A stretch of DNA of 64,000 bases. Source: Sphingobium sp. CECT 9361. Lineage in GTDB: Bacteria > Pseudomonadota > Alphaproteobacteria > Sphingomonadales > Sphingomonadaceae. Under the pieces are notes generated by a model, which saw only the letters and a list, made by a program, of their open reading frames with translations, was not told the DNA's origin and did not search any database. The position numbers were made by a program, and so were the translations under genes. The stretch is taken from the NCBI RefSeq assembly GCF_918741285.1, contig NZ_CAKKNC010000008.1:147910-211909 (forward strand). Direction: 5' to 3'. Positions 46,730-53,633 of the stretch are shown piece after piece. The first letter of the stretch is position 1; each line of letters starts with the position of its first letter.

Positions 46730-46753
46730 ACGCCCCGCCCTCCGGCGGGGCGT
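46730..46753 (+). terminator. Terminator after the DUF736 gene
   Basis: Perfect 10-bp inverted repeat ACGCCCCGCC / GGCGGGGCGT with loop CTCC, followed by TTT. A second imperfect hairpin (arms CCCTCTCGGCGG / CCGCCAGAGAGGG) follows before the convergent permease gene. Confidence 0.75.
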
Positions 46754-46789
46754 TTCCCTCTCGGCGGCTCGCCGCCAGAGAGGGACGGA

Positions 46790-47599
46790 TCAGTGCCGAC
46801 GGTGGAGAAGCATCTTGGCGGCGGACAAGATGAGGATCGTCGCCAGCAGTGGCATCAGCACGGCTTCAGGCACGATCCCGAGAAGCCGCCCCCCGATGAA
46901 AGCGCCGAGAATCGAGCCGAGCGCCATGACGATGACGAACATGCGATACCGGCCGATCACGGCGAAGCTACGGTCGCGGCTATAGCGCGCGAACCCGGCG
47001 ATCATCGTGGGCAGGCTGATCGCGAGCGACAGGCTGCCGGCGAGCTTCACATCGAGCCCGAACAACAGGATCAGAGTCGGAATCAGCAACTCGCCGCCAG
47101 CGACCCCGAGCAAAGCAGCGACGATGCCGATCGCGAACCCGGCCAGGATGCCGGCTGCGATCCGCACTAAGTCGTTCGCCACCAGCGCATGGCCGCCGGT
47201 GAGGCCGTGACCGAATGCCAGCGCCAACGCGATCAGGACCAGCAGAACACCGATGATCCGGTGCAGCGTTTCGGGCTTGAGCCCGATCGCCCAACCCGCC
47301 CCGAACCAGGCGCCTGCGATGCTGCCAGCGAGCAGGTTGACGATGACCGGCCAGTGCGTGGCGATTTCGGCGAACGGCACGGTGCCGGTGCGGAACGGAA
47401 GCGCCGTCGCCACAACTATCAGGCTCATCGCCTTGTTCAGGATGACCGCTTCGAGCGCCGGAAAGCCGAACAGCCCCACCAGCAGGGGCAGCCGGAACTC
47501 AGCCCCACCGAGACCGATGAGCCCGCCGAGCGTGCCAATCACGCCGCCAGCAGAGAAGGCCGGGATAGGGTTGCGGACTGCCGCGTCAGCGTCTTTCAT
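46790..47599 (-). CDS. TauE/SafE (TSUP) family permease, element-borne
   Basis: 269-aa membrane protein with about eight helices. Family glycine motifs occur in both halves: GTLGGLIGLGGAEFRLPLL and LLGVAGGELLIPTLILLFGL. The substrate is not evident; sulfite, sulfonates or other anions are known for the family. ATG at 47599 gives a short cytoplasmic lead before the first helix; the longer frame from 47650 starts with a hydrophilic segment of doubtful value. It is cargo between the ars operon and the DUF932 gene. Confidence 0.78.
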   Translation of the reverse strand: MKDADAAVRNPIPAFSAGGVIGTLGGLIGLGGAEFRLPLLVGLFGFPALEAVILNKAMSLIVVATALPFRTGTVPFAEIATHWPVIVNLLAGSIAGAWFGAGWAIGLKPETLHRIIGVLLVLIALALAFGHGLTGGHALVANDLVRIAAGILAGFAIGIVAALLGVAGGELLIPTLILLFGLDVKLAGSLSLAISLPTMIAGFARYSRDRSFAVIGRYRMFVIVMALGSILGAFIGGRLLGIVPEAVLMPLLATILILSAAKMLLHRRH

Positions 47600-48067
47600 C
47601 GCGTGCTCGCTCCAGCGCGAGCAACTCGTCCTCGCACTCCCGTTCACCATTCCCCACGACTATTCCTTTTCCTCGGCCACGCATGTGCATCGACAGGCGC
47701 GCGCTGCCGCTCTGCTTGAGCGCGTTCATCTAGACGGGCTATGTGAACGCCTTCCGCCCGATCTGCCCGGTGGCTCGAGGTGAGCAGGTGTAGCCCTGTT
47801 CGTTCGTGTCGCTCAGCAGCTTCTACGCGGACTGATCCCGCTTAGGCGCATTTGTCGTGCGGCGCCACTTGGCGCCGCAGTGCTTGGGGCGCTGCCCCCA
47901 GCGCCCTTCGGAGCGGCTTCCGCCCAGCTTCCTCCACGGCTTCGCCATTCCGTGCAGCCGGTTCCCCGCGAAGCCGCCCACTCCGGTTGCACCCCCGGTC
48001 TCGCCGACGGGCAGGGTTTCAGCGCGGCGCTCCGCTGCGCGGAAACCCAAGCCCAAGGAGTTCAGCC
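47600..48067 (+). other. Structured leader before the DUF932 gene
   Basis: 468 bases without a supported gene. Two perfect hairpins stand 8 bases apart: GCGGCGCC-ACTT-GGCGCCGC at 47859-47878 and GGGCGCTG-CCCC-CAGCGCCC at 47887-47906. AAGGAG precedes the ATG at 48068. Confidence 0.55.
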
Positions 48068-48910
48068 ATGTACCATCAACTCGCCACCCGGTTCGGCCGC
48101 AACGCCCACCAGATCAGCGGCCATGAGGCGCTCGATAACGAGGCGCTCTATCGCCATGTCCCGTCCATCTTTGCCCGCGAGGCGCACGACAGCCGTTCTG
48201 ATCGCTACGTCTATGTTCCCACCATCGACATCGTGGAGGGGTTGCGCCGGGAAGGATGGTTTCCGTTCTTCGCCGTGCAGTCCGTTCCTCGCGACGGCAG
48301 CCGCCACGGCCACGCCAAGCACATGCTGCGCCTGCGCCGCGATGACGGGATCGGTAAGCCCGAGGCCGCCGAAGTCATCATCGTCAACAGCCATGACGGG
48401 ACCAGCGCTTACCAGATGTTCGCCGGGATGCTGCGGTTCGTCTGCACCAACAGCATGATTGCAGGCGAGCGGTTCGAGGAGGTCCGCGTTCCGCACAAGG
48501 GGAATATCGAGCATGACATTATCGAGGGCGTTTACACCGTCGCCGAGGACTTTCCCCGGCTGATCGACGCCAGCGAAACCATGAAGGGGATTCAGCTTTC
48601 CCCCGACGAACAGCGCTTGCTTGGCGAGGTGAGCCTTGTCGCCCGCTACGGCGACGATGAAAGTCCGGTGCGGCCCGACCAGATCATCGAGCCGCGCCGC
48701 CGCGAGGATGTGGACCGGAGTCTCTGGACCACGTTCAACGTCATTCAGGAGAATGTCGTTCGCGGCGGGCTGCATGGCCGCAAGCGCAATGCCGAGGGCC
48801 GCATCCGGCGCAGTCAGACCCGCGCGATCAACGGCATCGACCAGAATGTGACGCTCAACCGTGCGCTGTGGACGCTGGCCGAGGGGATGCAGCGCCTCAA
48901 AGCCGCTTGA
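48068..48910 (+). CDS. DUF932 family protein
   Basis: 280-aa protein of the DUF932 (phage/plasmid-like) family, widespread on mobile elements and of unknown function. Characteristic segments are YVPTIDIVEGLRREGWFPFF, VIIVNSHDGTSAYQMFAGML and NSMIAG. AAGGAG lies before the ATG at 48068; the open frame upstream of it is only GC-rich shadow. Confidence 0.87.
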   Translation: MYHQLATRFGRNAHQISGHEALDNEALYRHVPSIFAREAHDSRSDRYVYVPTIDIVEGLRREGWFPFFAVQSVPRDGSRHGHAKHMLRLRRDDGIGKPEAAEVIIVNSHDGTSAYQMFAGMLRFVCTNSMIAGERFEEVRVPHKGNIEHDIIEGVYTVAEDFPRLIDASETMKGIQLSPDEQRLLGEVSLVARYGDDESPVRPDQIIEPRRREDVDRSLWTTFNVIQENVVRGGLHGRKRNAEGRIRRSQTRAINGIDQNVTLNRALWTLAEGMQRLKAA

Positions 48911-48921
48911 GCATTCGCCAC

Positions 48922-49020
48922 CGCAGGGCCGAGTTTCCGGCCCTGCGGCCTTTCCCGTTTCGCGCCGATCCGCTGCACCGGATCGGCGGCGGCCGCGCGT
49001 CCCAAGGTCCGCGCGGCCGC
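48922..49020. terminator. Three tandem hairpins between convergent genes
   Basis: Three perfect inverted repeats in 99 bases: CGCAGGGCCG / CGGCCCTGCG (48922-48947, followed by a T-rich stretch), CCGATCCG / CGGATCGG (48965-48986) and GCGGCCGCGCG / CGCGCGGCCGC (48989-49020). They separate the DUF932 gene from the convergent XRE gene. Confidence 0.7.
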
Positions 49021-49067
49021 AATGGCGCGCTCGCCGGGCTGGCGCCCAGCTCGCTTCTCAGGAGAGG

Positions 49068-49295
49068 TTAGTCGCCCCCAGGCAAGTCGGTTTCGGCGAC
49101 AAGTTCGGCCGGTGTAACGCCAAGCGCCGATGCCAGATGAAACAGGGTGACGACCGTGGGATTGCGTCGCCCGCGCTCCAGATCGCTTACATATTGTTGA
49201 GTAAAGCCCGATGTCTCGGCAAAGCGCTCCTGGGTAAAGCCCTTCTCCTTCCTCAATCTGGCGAAGTTCAATCCCACGAGGCGGCGCATATCCAT
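49068..49295 (-). CDS. XRE-family repressor (QseC-like)
   Basis: 75-aa protein that is almost entirely a helix-turn-helix domain (FARLRKEKGFTQERFAETSG, QQYVSDLERGRRNPTVVTL). It is divergent from a QseM-like gene, with a 40-base palindromic operator between them. This is the arrangement of the qseC-qseM pair of the Mesorhizobium R7A symbiosis ICE, where QseC represses the antiactivator. ATG at 49295 has no ribosome site, and transcription may start very close to it. Confidence 0.7.
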   Translation of the reverse strand: MDMRRLVGLNFARLRKEKGFTQERFAETSGFTQQYVSDLERGRRNPTVVTLFHLASALGVTPAELVAETDLPGGD

Positions 49296-49310
49296 GCGCG
49301 GCAAACTGGA

Positions 49311-49350
49311 CGATACACACTATCCGGTTTATCTCCTATAAGGTGTATCG
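49311..49350. promoter_or_regulatory. Palindromic operator between the XRE and QseM-like genes
   Basis: Arms of 13 bases, CGATACACACTAT and ATAAGGTGTATCG, match at 11 positions around a 14-base centre. The left end is 15 bases before the XRE start codon, so binding there would block that gene. Confidence 0.72.
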
Positions 49351-49464
49351 CCGGTCTGGCGGCGCTTGTCGCTGCAACAGGTGCAACGAACGATGCGAGA
49401 CTTGCACATAGCCGGCGCATGTATTTGGTCTAGGTTCGTTAATGAGGATCATGTCGGGGGCGCC

Positions 49465-49728
49465 ATGAGCACCAGCCATTTCGCAGATCGCGCGCCGGAT
49501 GTATCGCAGCTCACCGCCTATGACGAAAGCCATTTGGCGGACTATCTGCGCTTGCTCGACGCGGCCGAGGAGGGCGCCGACTGGCGCGAGGTCGCCGCCC
49601 TTATTCTCGGCATCGACGCCGCCGCCGAACCGCATAGGGCGAAGACCATGCACGCCAGCCATCTCGCGCGAGCGCGGTGGATGACCGAAGTTGGCTACGC
49701 CCATCTGCTCGGTTGCGAGCGTCCCTAA
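49465..49728 (+). CDS. DUF2285-fold antiactivator (QseM-like)
   Basis: 87-aa protein. Its body (LTAYDESHLADYLRLLDAAE, then EGADWREVAALIL) lines up with the DUF2285 end of the activator encoded just downstream (LTAYRLARLDLMLRALDLRD, then GGATYRQIAVELG): LTAY, LR-x-LD, GA and R-x-(I/V)-A agree in order and spacing. In the R7A ICE the short DUF2285 protein QseM binds and blocks the activator FseA. ATG at 49465 was chosen because upstream codons match nothing. Confidence 0.7.
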   Translation: MSTSHFADRAPDVSQLTAYDESHLADYLRLLDAAEEGADWREVAALILGIDAAAEPHRAKTMHASHLARARWMTEVGYAHLLGCERP

Positions 49729-49882
49729 AGCGTTAAGATTTCATCCATTTTGGCGCTTCCTCGTGGTTCGCGCCGCAGCCTTCCGAGCATGGTTGAGCGC
49801 AACCTTCGCGCTATTGCGACGCTTCCTGCGCGGCAATGTTGTCCCTCCCGAAATTCGCGCAATGCGCGGCTGGGAGGATGCA

Positions 49883-50666
49883 ATGCCGATGCCGCCGGGA
49901 CGGCGCCAGCAACGCATCGGCGGCTTGTCCGATGCAAGCGGGCGCGCTGAAATCGCCGCCGAGTTTCTACGGCGAAACCCCACTTATCGCGCCGAACATG
50001 CGCAGATGCAGAAGCGCATCGCCAGCGGCGCCGTCGCGAAGGATGCCGCCGAGGCGGCATTCGCGCGGCGCTGGGGGTTGTCCTTTCGCCACGGCGCCGG
50101 ATGATCTTTCAGAGCCGGTCGTCTGGCGGCCGGAACTGACCGCCGTCACGGTCATTCTCGACGCCGCCCCGGATGGATTCGAGCGTGCCGCGCCGGTCGA
50201 TCCGCGCGCGCTCGGCGCGCTGTTCGCCGACGTGGCCGGTATCGAAGGGCGCCATGTCATCGTCTCTGACGCTGCCGGCGAGCATCGGCTTTGGCTGCGC
50301 GATCCGGAGCCCGGTCGCCCGCTCGCCGCCGTCATCCCGCTCGACAAGGATTTCATCACGCGCATCGCGAGCCTGCTGCGCTTCCACCGCCGCCTGTTCG
50401 GGCGTGCGGCGGGGCCGTTGCCGCGCGGCTGGCCGCTCACCGCCTACCGGCTGGCGCGGCTCGACCTGATGCTCCGCGCGCTCGACCTGCGCGATGGCGG
50501 GGCGACCTATCGCCAGATCGCGGTCGAGCTCGGACGTGATGACGCGACCAGATTGTCCGCCAGCGATTGGAAGATGTCCGCTTCGCGGTCGTTCGTCGTG
50601 CGCCTGGTCCGCGACGGCATCGCGATGATGAACGGCGACTACCGCAAACTGCTCCGCATTCGCTGA
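49883..50666 (+). CDS. fseA: FseA-like conjugation activator encoded in two frames (+1 frameshift)
   Basis: Frame 1 (49883-50104, 73 codons) encodes a DUF6499 domain (AAEFLRRNPTYRAEHAQM, then FARRWGLSF) and ends in TGA. The next frame (+1), open to 50666, encodes a DUF2285 domain with no start codon of its own at the junction (PVVWRPELTAVTVILDAA, then DKDFITRIASLLRFHRRLFG). A +1 slip at 50081-50089 (UCC-UUU-CGC) joins them as WGLSF-ATAPDD, giving 260 residues. In the R7A ICE the same two domains are fused by programmed frameshifting to give FseA, the activator of excision and transfer. ATG at 49883 has GGGAGG five bases upstream. Confidence 0.8.
50081..50089 (+). promoter_or_regulatory. Probable +1 programmed frameshift site (UCC UUU CGC)
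   Basis: Read in frame 1 the codons are TCC TTT CGC, with the frame-1 stop at 50102-50104. tRNA-Phe can move from UUU to UUC by one base. The motif is the same as the +1 site of influenza PA-X (UCC UUU CGU), except for the last base. Confidence 0.75.
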
Positions 50667-50796
50667 TCCGTCCGCCCCGGTGGCGCCCTCGCAGGGGGTG
50701 GTCAGATCCGTGCAGCCGCACATCTTCATACCCCACCCGGCCGCGTCCGGCCTGTCATTTACGCCTCCTGCCGCCACTGCCCGCAGGAGCCGTCAC

Positions 50797-51063
50797 TTGT
50801 CCGATACGCCCACCAACCTGCCGCCCCGCTTCCTGCGCACGCCGGAAGCCGCGCGCTTTCTCGGCCTCTCGGGCCGAACGCTGGAGAAGCACCGCTATTT
50901 CGGGACCGGCCCGGCCTACCGCCGGATCGGCGGCCGCGTCGTCTATTCGGTCGATGACCTGCGCGCCTGGGCCGACATCGGCATCAAGCATTCGACCTCC
51001 GATCCGGGGCAGGACGACCTCATGCCGCGCGCCGACTCGGCCATCGCCCGGAGCCGGCGATGA
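50797..51063 (+). CDS. MerR/AlpA-like excisionase (RdfS-like)
   Basis: 88-aa protein that is mostly one winged helix-turn-helix (PPRFLRTPEAARFLGLSGRT, then YRRIGGRVVYSVDDLRAWAD), the form of recombination directionality factors and AlpA proteins. TTG at 50797 has GGAG eight bases upstream and gives the usual length; a longer frame from 50680 adds a proline-rich segment. In related ICEs this gene follows fseA and is its target, with traF downstream, as here. It overlaps the DUF2840 gene by four bases. Confidence 0.75.
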   Translation: MSDTPTNLPPRFLRTPEAARFLGLSGRTLEKHRYFGTGPAYRRIGGRVVYSVDDLRAWADIGIKHSTSDPGQDDLMPRADSAIARSRR

Positions 51064-51566
51064 TCATGCCGCCGTCACCTATGCGCCTGCCGACCGCCAC
51101 CGGCGACGGCCTAACCCGCGTCGAACTGACCTGGATCGAGAAGCGGGTCGAGCACTGGATCAGGTTCGGCCGCATCGCCAAGGACGAGATCGTCGATCGC
51201 CGCCGCCGCATCGTCAGCTTCCGGCCGGGCGCCGTGTTCGCGTTCGTCCGCTGGGCGTCGAACGACTACGGCACGATCATCTCGCGCATCGACGTGGTGC
51301 GCGCGGTCGCAGCCGGTGAGCCGTTCACGACGCTGCCGTTCGTGCGGCCGGGCGGCGACATCCTGCTCAAGATCGAGGGCTGGCCCAAGGTCCAACAGGT
51401 GCTGGCCGCGATCGACGCGACCGAAGCGGCCGGTGTCGATCCGTGCGACGCCGCACCCGATCATTGGCGCCACGTCCACAACCGCATCGCCGCCGGACAT
51501 CAGCCGCGACTCTACACGTTGGAGCGACATCGCGCCTGGCTCAAGCGCCGGGAGATCGAAGGATGA
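51060..51566 (+). CDS. DUF2840 family protein
   Basis: 168-aa protein of the DUF2840 family, found only in ICEs and plasmids of this type between the excisionase and traF; function unknown. Conserved segments are RVELTWIEKRVEHWIRFGRI and FVRWASNDYGTIISRIDVVR. Overlapping ATGA joins it to the genes on both sides. Confidence 0.82.
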   Translation: MIMPPSPMRLPTATGDGLTRVELTWIEKRVEHWIRFGRIAKDEIVDRRRRIVSFRPGAVFAFVRWASNDYGTIISRIDVVRAVAAGEPFTTLPFVRPGGDILLKIEGWPKVQQVLAAIDATEAAGVDPCDAAPDHWRHVHNRIAAGHQPRLYTLERHRAWLKRREIEG

Positions 51567-52108
51567 CCCGCCGCTTCTACGTCCGCGCGACAGCGATCAC
51601 CGCGTCGGCTTTCGCTGGCGCGTTCGCGGTCATCGCGATCACCGATCCGCTGCCGCGCGTCGTCTGGAACGCCAGCGCGAGCGCGCCGCTCGGCCTCTAT
51701 CGGATCGAGCCGGACCGCGATCCGCCGCGCGGCGCGTTGGTCGCGGTCGAGCCGCCCGAGCGGCTTGGCCGCTGGATGGCCGAGCGCGGCTATCTCGGCA
51801 GGAACGTGCCGCTGTTGAAGCACGTCGCCGCCAAGGCCGGGCAGCATGTGTGCCGGATCGGTGTCGCGGTGAGCGTCGAGGGACGGCCCGTCGCTGTCGC
51901 GCTGATGCGCGACCGGATCGGCCGTCCGCTGCCGGTCTGGCAGGGCTGCCGCACGCTCGCGGCGGGCGAGCTGCTGCTGCTCAATCCCGATCATCCCGAC
52001 AGCCTGGACGGCCGCTATTTCGGGCCGCTCCGCGCGTCCGCCGTGCTCGGCCGCGCGATCCCGATCCTCACCCGCCAGACCCCCGACGCGCCGCTCACCT
52101 GGCGCTGA
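51563..52108 (+). CDS. traF: TraF, S26-family conjugative peptidase
   Basis: 181-aa membrane-anchored signal-peptidase-like protease. The catalytic Ser40 is in SAPLGLY (the S-x-P-x-G-x-Y motif) and Lys86 in PLLKHVAA. TraF proteases trim or cyclise the TrbC pilin of the conjugative pilus; trbC lies in the same element at 58969. One helix precedes the active site. ATG overlaps the DUF2840 stop. Confidence 0.9.
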   Translation: MTRRFYVRATAITASAFAGAFAVIAITDPLPRVVWNASASAPLGLYRIEPDRDPPRGALVAVEPPERLGRWMAERGYLGRNVPLLKHVAAKAGQHVCRIGVAVSVEGRPVAVALMRDRIGRPLPVWQGCRTLAAGELLLLNPDHPDSLDGRYFGPLRASAVLGRAIPILTRQTPDAPLTWR

Positions 52109-52143
52109 CCCGATTTTTCCCTGCCAACCCAAAGGAGATTCCC

Positions 52144-52479
52144 ATGCAGATCGGCAGCTTCATCCGCACCGCCAATGGCTTTGAAGGCATCCTCGAAAGC
52201 GCGATGCTCGACATCCGCATCTCCATCGTTCCGGCCGAGCCGAGCGATGCCGAGAAGGCGCCGGACTGGCGCGTCCATCGCGGCGATGACGGCGACGGAC
52301 CGGAGATCGGCGCGGGCTGGAACGAGAGCGGCGAACGCGCCGGGGATTACGTCTCGCTGCGCATCGACGATCCCACCTTCGCGCAGCCGATCCGCGCCGC
52401 GCTGTTCCAGAACACCAATGACAAATCGGCATGGTCGCTGCGCTGGAACCGGCCCCAGAAGCCGCGCGAGCAGGACTGA
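52144..52479 (+). CDS. DUF736 family protein, second copy
   Basis: 111-aa relative of the product of 46422, with MQIGSFIRTANGFEGILESA, EKAPDWRVHRG and YVSLRIDDPTFAQPIRAALF. It has a short acidic insert (GDDGDGPEIGAG) that the other copy lacks. AAGGAG lies eight bases before the ATG. Confidence 0.83.
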   Translation: MQIGSFIRTANGFEGILESAMLDIRISIVPAEPSDAEKAPDWRVHRGDDGDGPEIGAGWNESGERAGDYVSLRIDDPTFAQPIRAALFQNTNDKSAWSLRWNRPQKPREQD

Positions 52480-52483
52480 GATC

Positions 52484-53395
52484 GTGCGCTTCTCCATCAT
52501 CCCTTTGTTCGCGGGAAAGCCGTCTCATCCCTTCGTCCCGCTCGGGCGTAGGCCGGCCGGGGCGCGCAGCGAAGGTCAAGGGCGGCCGAAGGCCGGCGCG
52601 CCGCGCGTACCCTTTACCGCAGCGAGCACGCTGGCAGGCTGGCGGCGGTGCGGAGCCGGATCGGCGGTGGCGCTCGCCCTCGGTCTGCTTTCGGCCGGGG
52701 CTGTCCCAATGGCGGCGTCGGCGCAGGACGCGGCGACGGATCGAGCCGTGGCGCGTCATCCCTATGCCGAGCATGTCGCCGACGCGGCGCGCCGGTTCGG
52801 CATCCCCGAGGCGTGGATTTGGGCGGTGATGCGCGTCGAGAGCAACGGCGATGCCCGCGCCGTTTCGTCGGCCGGGGCGATGGGCCTGATGCAGATCATG
52901 CCCGCGACCTGGGCCAATCTTCGCGCCCGCCACGGTCTCGGGAGCGATCCCTATGACGTGCGCGACAACATCATGGCGGGCGCGGCCTATCTGCGCGCGA
53001 TGTTCGACCGCTATGGCAGCGCGACGGCGATGCTGGCGGCATACAACGCGGGGCCGGGACGCTACGAAGATTACCTGTCGCGCGGCCGTCCGCTGCCCGC
53101 CGAGACGCGCGCCTATCTCGCAAAACTGACGTCGATTGTCGGCACGTCGGACGCAGTTGAAACGGCGGTGAGCGCTTCGCCCGATCCATTCGCCTGGCGC
53201 CGCGCCGCGCTGTTCGTGCGCACGGCGAGCGCGGATTCGGATGCGGTTCCTGTGCAACCGGGGAGCGCGACTGGTGCAGCGCCAGCACCGCCGGGCCGAC
53301 CAGCACCCGGCGAGGATAACGCCATTGCATCGCCAACGGAGAGGCAGGCCGACACGCTGTTCGTCTCCCGCGCTCGCGCGGGCCGATCGCAATGA
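52484..53395 (+). CDS. Lytic transglycosylase of the transfer system (VirB1/TrbN-like)
   Basis: 303-aa exported enzyme that opens the peptidoglycan for the transfer apparatus. The SLT domain lies at about residues 90-190: catalytic Glu in MRVESNGDARAVSSAGAMGL, then MQIMPATW and AAYNAGPGR. A hydrophobic signal (VALALGLLSAGAVPMAASA) starts only at about residue 60. GTG at 52484 has AGGA nine bases upstream; the long basic lead before the signal may mean that the true start is further in. Confidence 0.8.
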   Translation: MRFSIIPLFAGKPSHPFVPLGRRPAGARSEGQGRPKAGAPRVPFTAASTLAGWRRCGAGSAVALALGLLSAGAVPMAASAQDAATDRAVARHPYAEHVADAARRFGIPEAWIWAVMRVESNGDARAVSSAGAMGLMQIMPATWANLRARHGLGSDPYDVRDNIMAGAAYLRAMFDRYGSATAMLAAYNAGPGRYEDYLSRGRPLPAETRAYLAKLTSIVGTSDAVETAVSASPDPFAWRRAALFVRTASADSDAVPVQPGSATGAAPAPPGRPAPGEDNAIASPTERQADTLFVSRARAGRSQ

Positions 53396-53633
53396 TCGGC
53401 ATCGCGCAACCCTCGACCATCCGAAGCAGAAGTGAGGCTGGGGAGGGAGAAAACGGCCGGGACAGACGAGGGCAAGATACAAGCCGCACCCCGTTTTGCC
53501 GAAAAGCCGAGGCTTTTCTTATGGCTAACGTGGGGGCGTCGGTCGGCGCGCGTGCCGCGCGGAAGAAAAAAGCGAGCAAAAACAGCGCCTCGAACGGCAC
53601 CACAGGCCGTTTTCGGCGGAAAACGGCCCGGCC
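53396..53633. other. Candidate origin of transfer region before the relaxase gene
   Basis: 238 bases without a supported gene. The 10-mer GAAAACGGCC occurs at 53449-53458 and 53619-53628, and inverted at 53605-53614, where it forms a perfect 10-bp hairpin with loop GGCG ending five bases before the relaxase start codon. A second dyad, GAAAAGCC-GA-GGCTTTTC, lies at 53501-53518. Such repeats next to a relaxase gene fit an oriT, but no known nic sequence was recognised. Confidence 0.5.
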
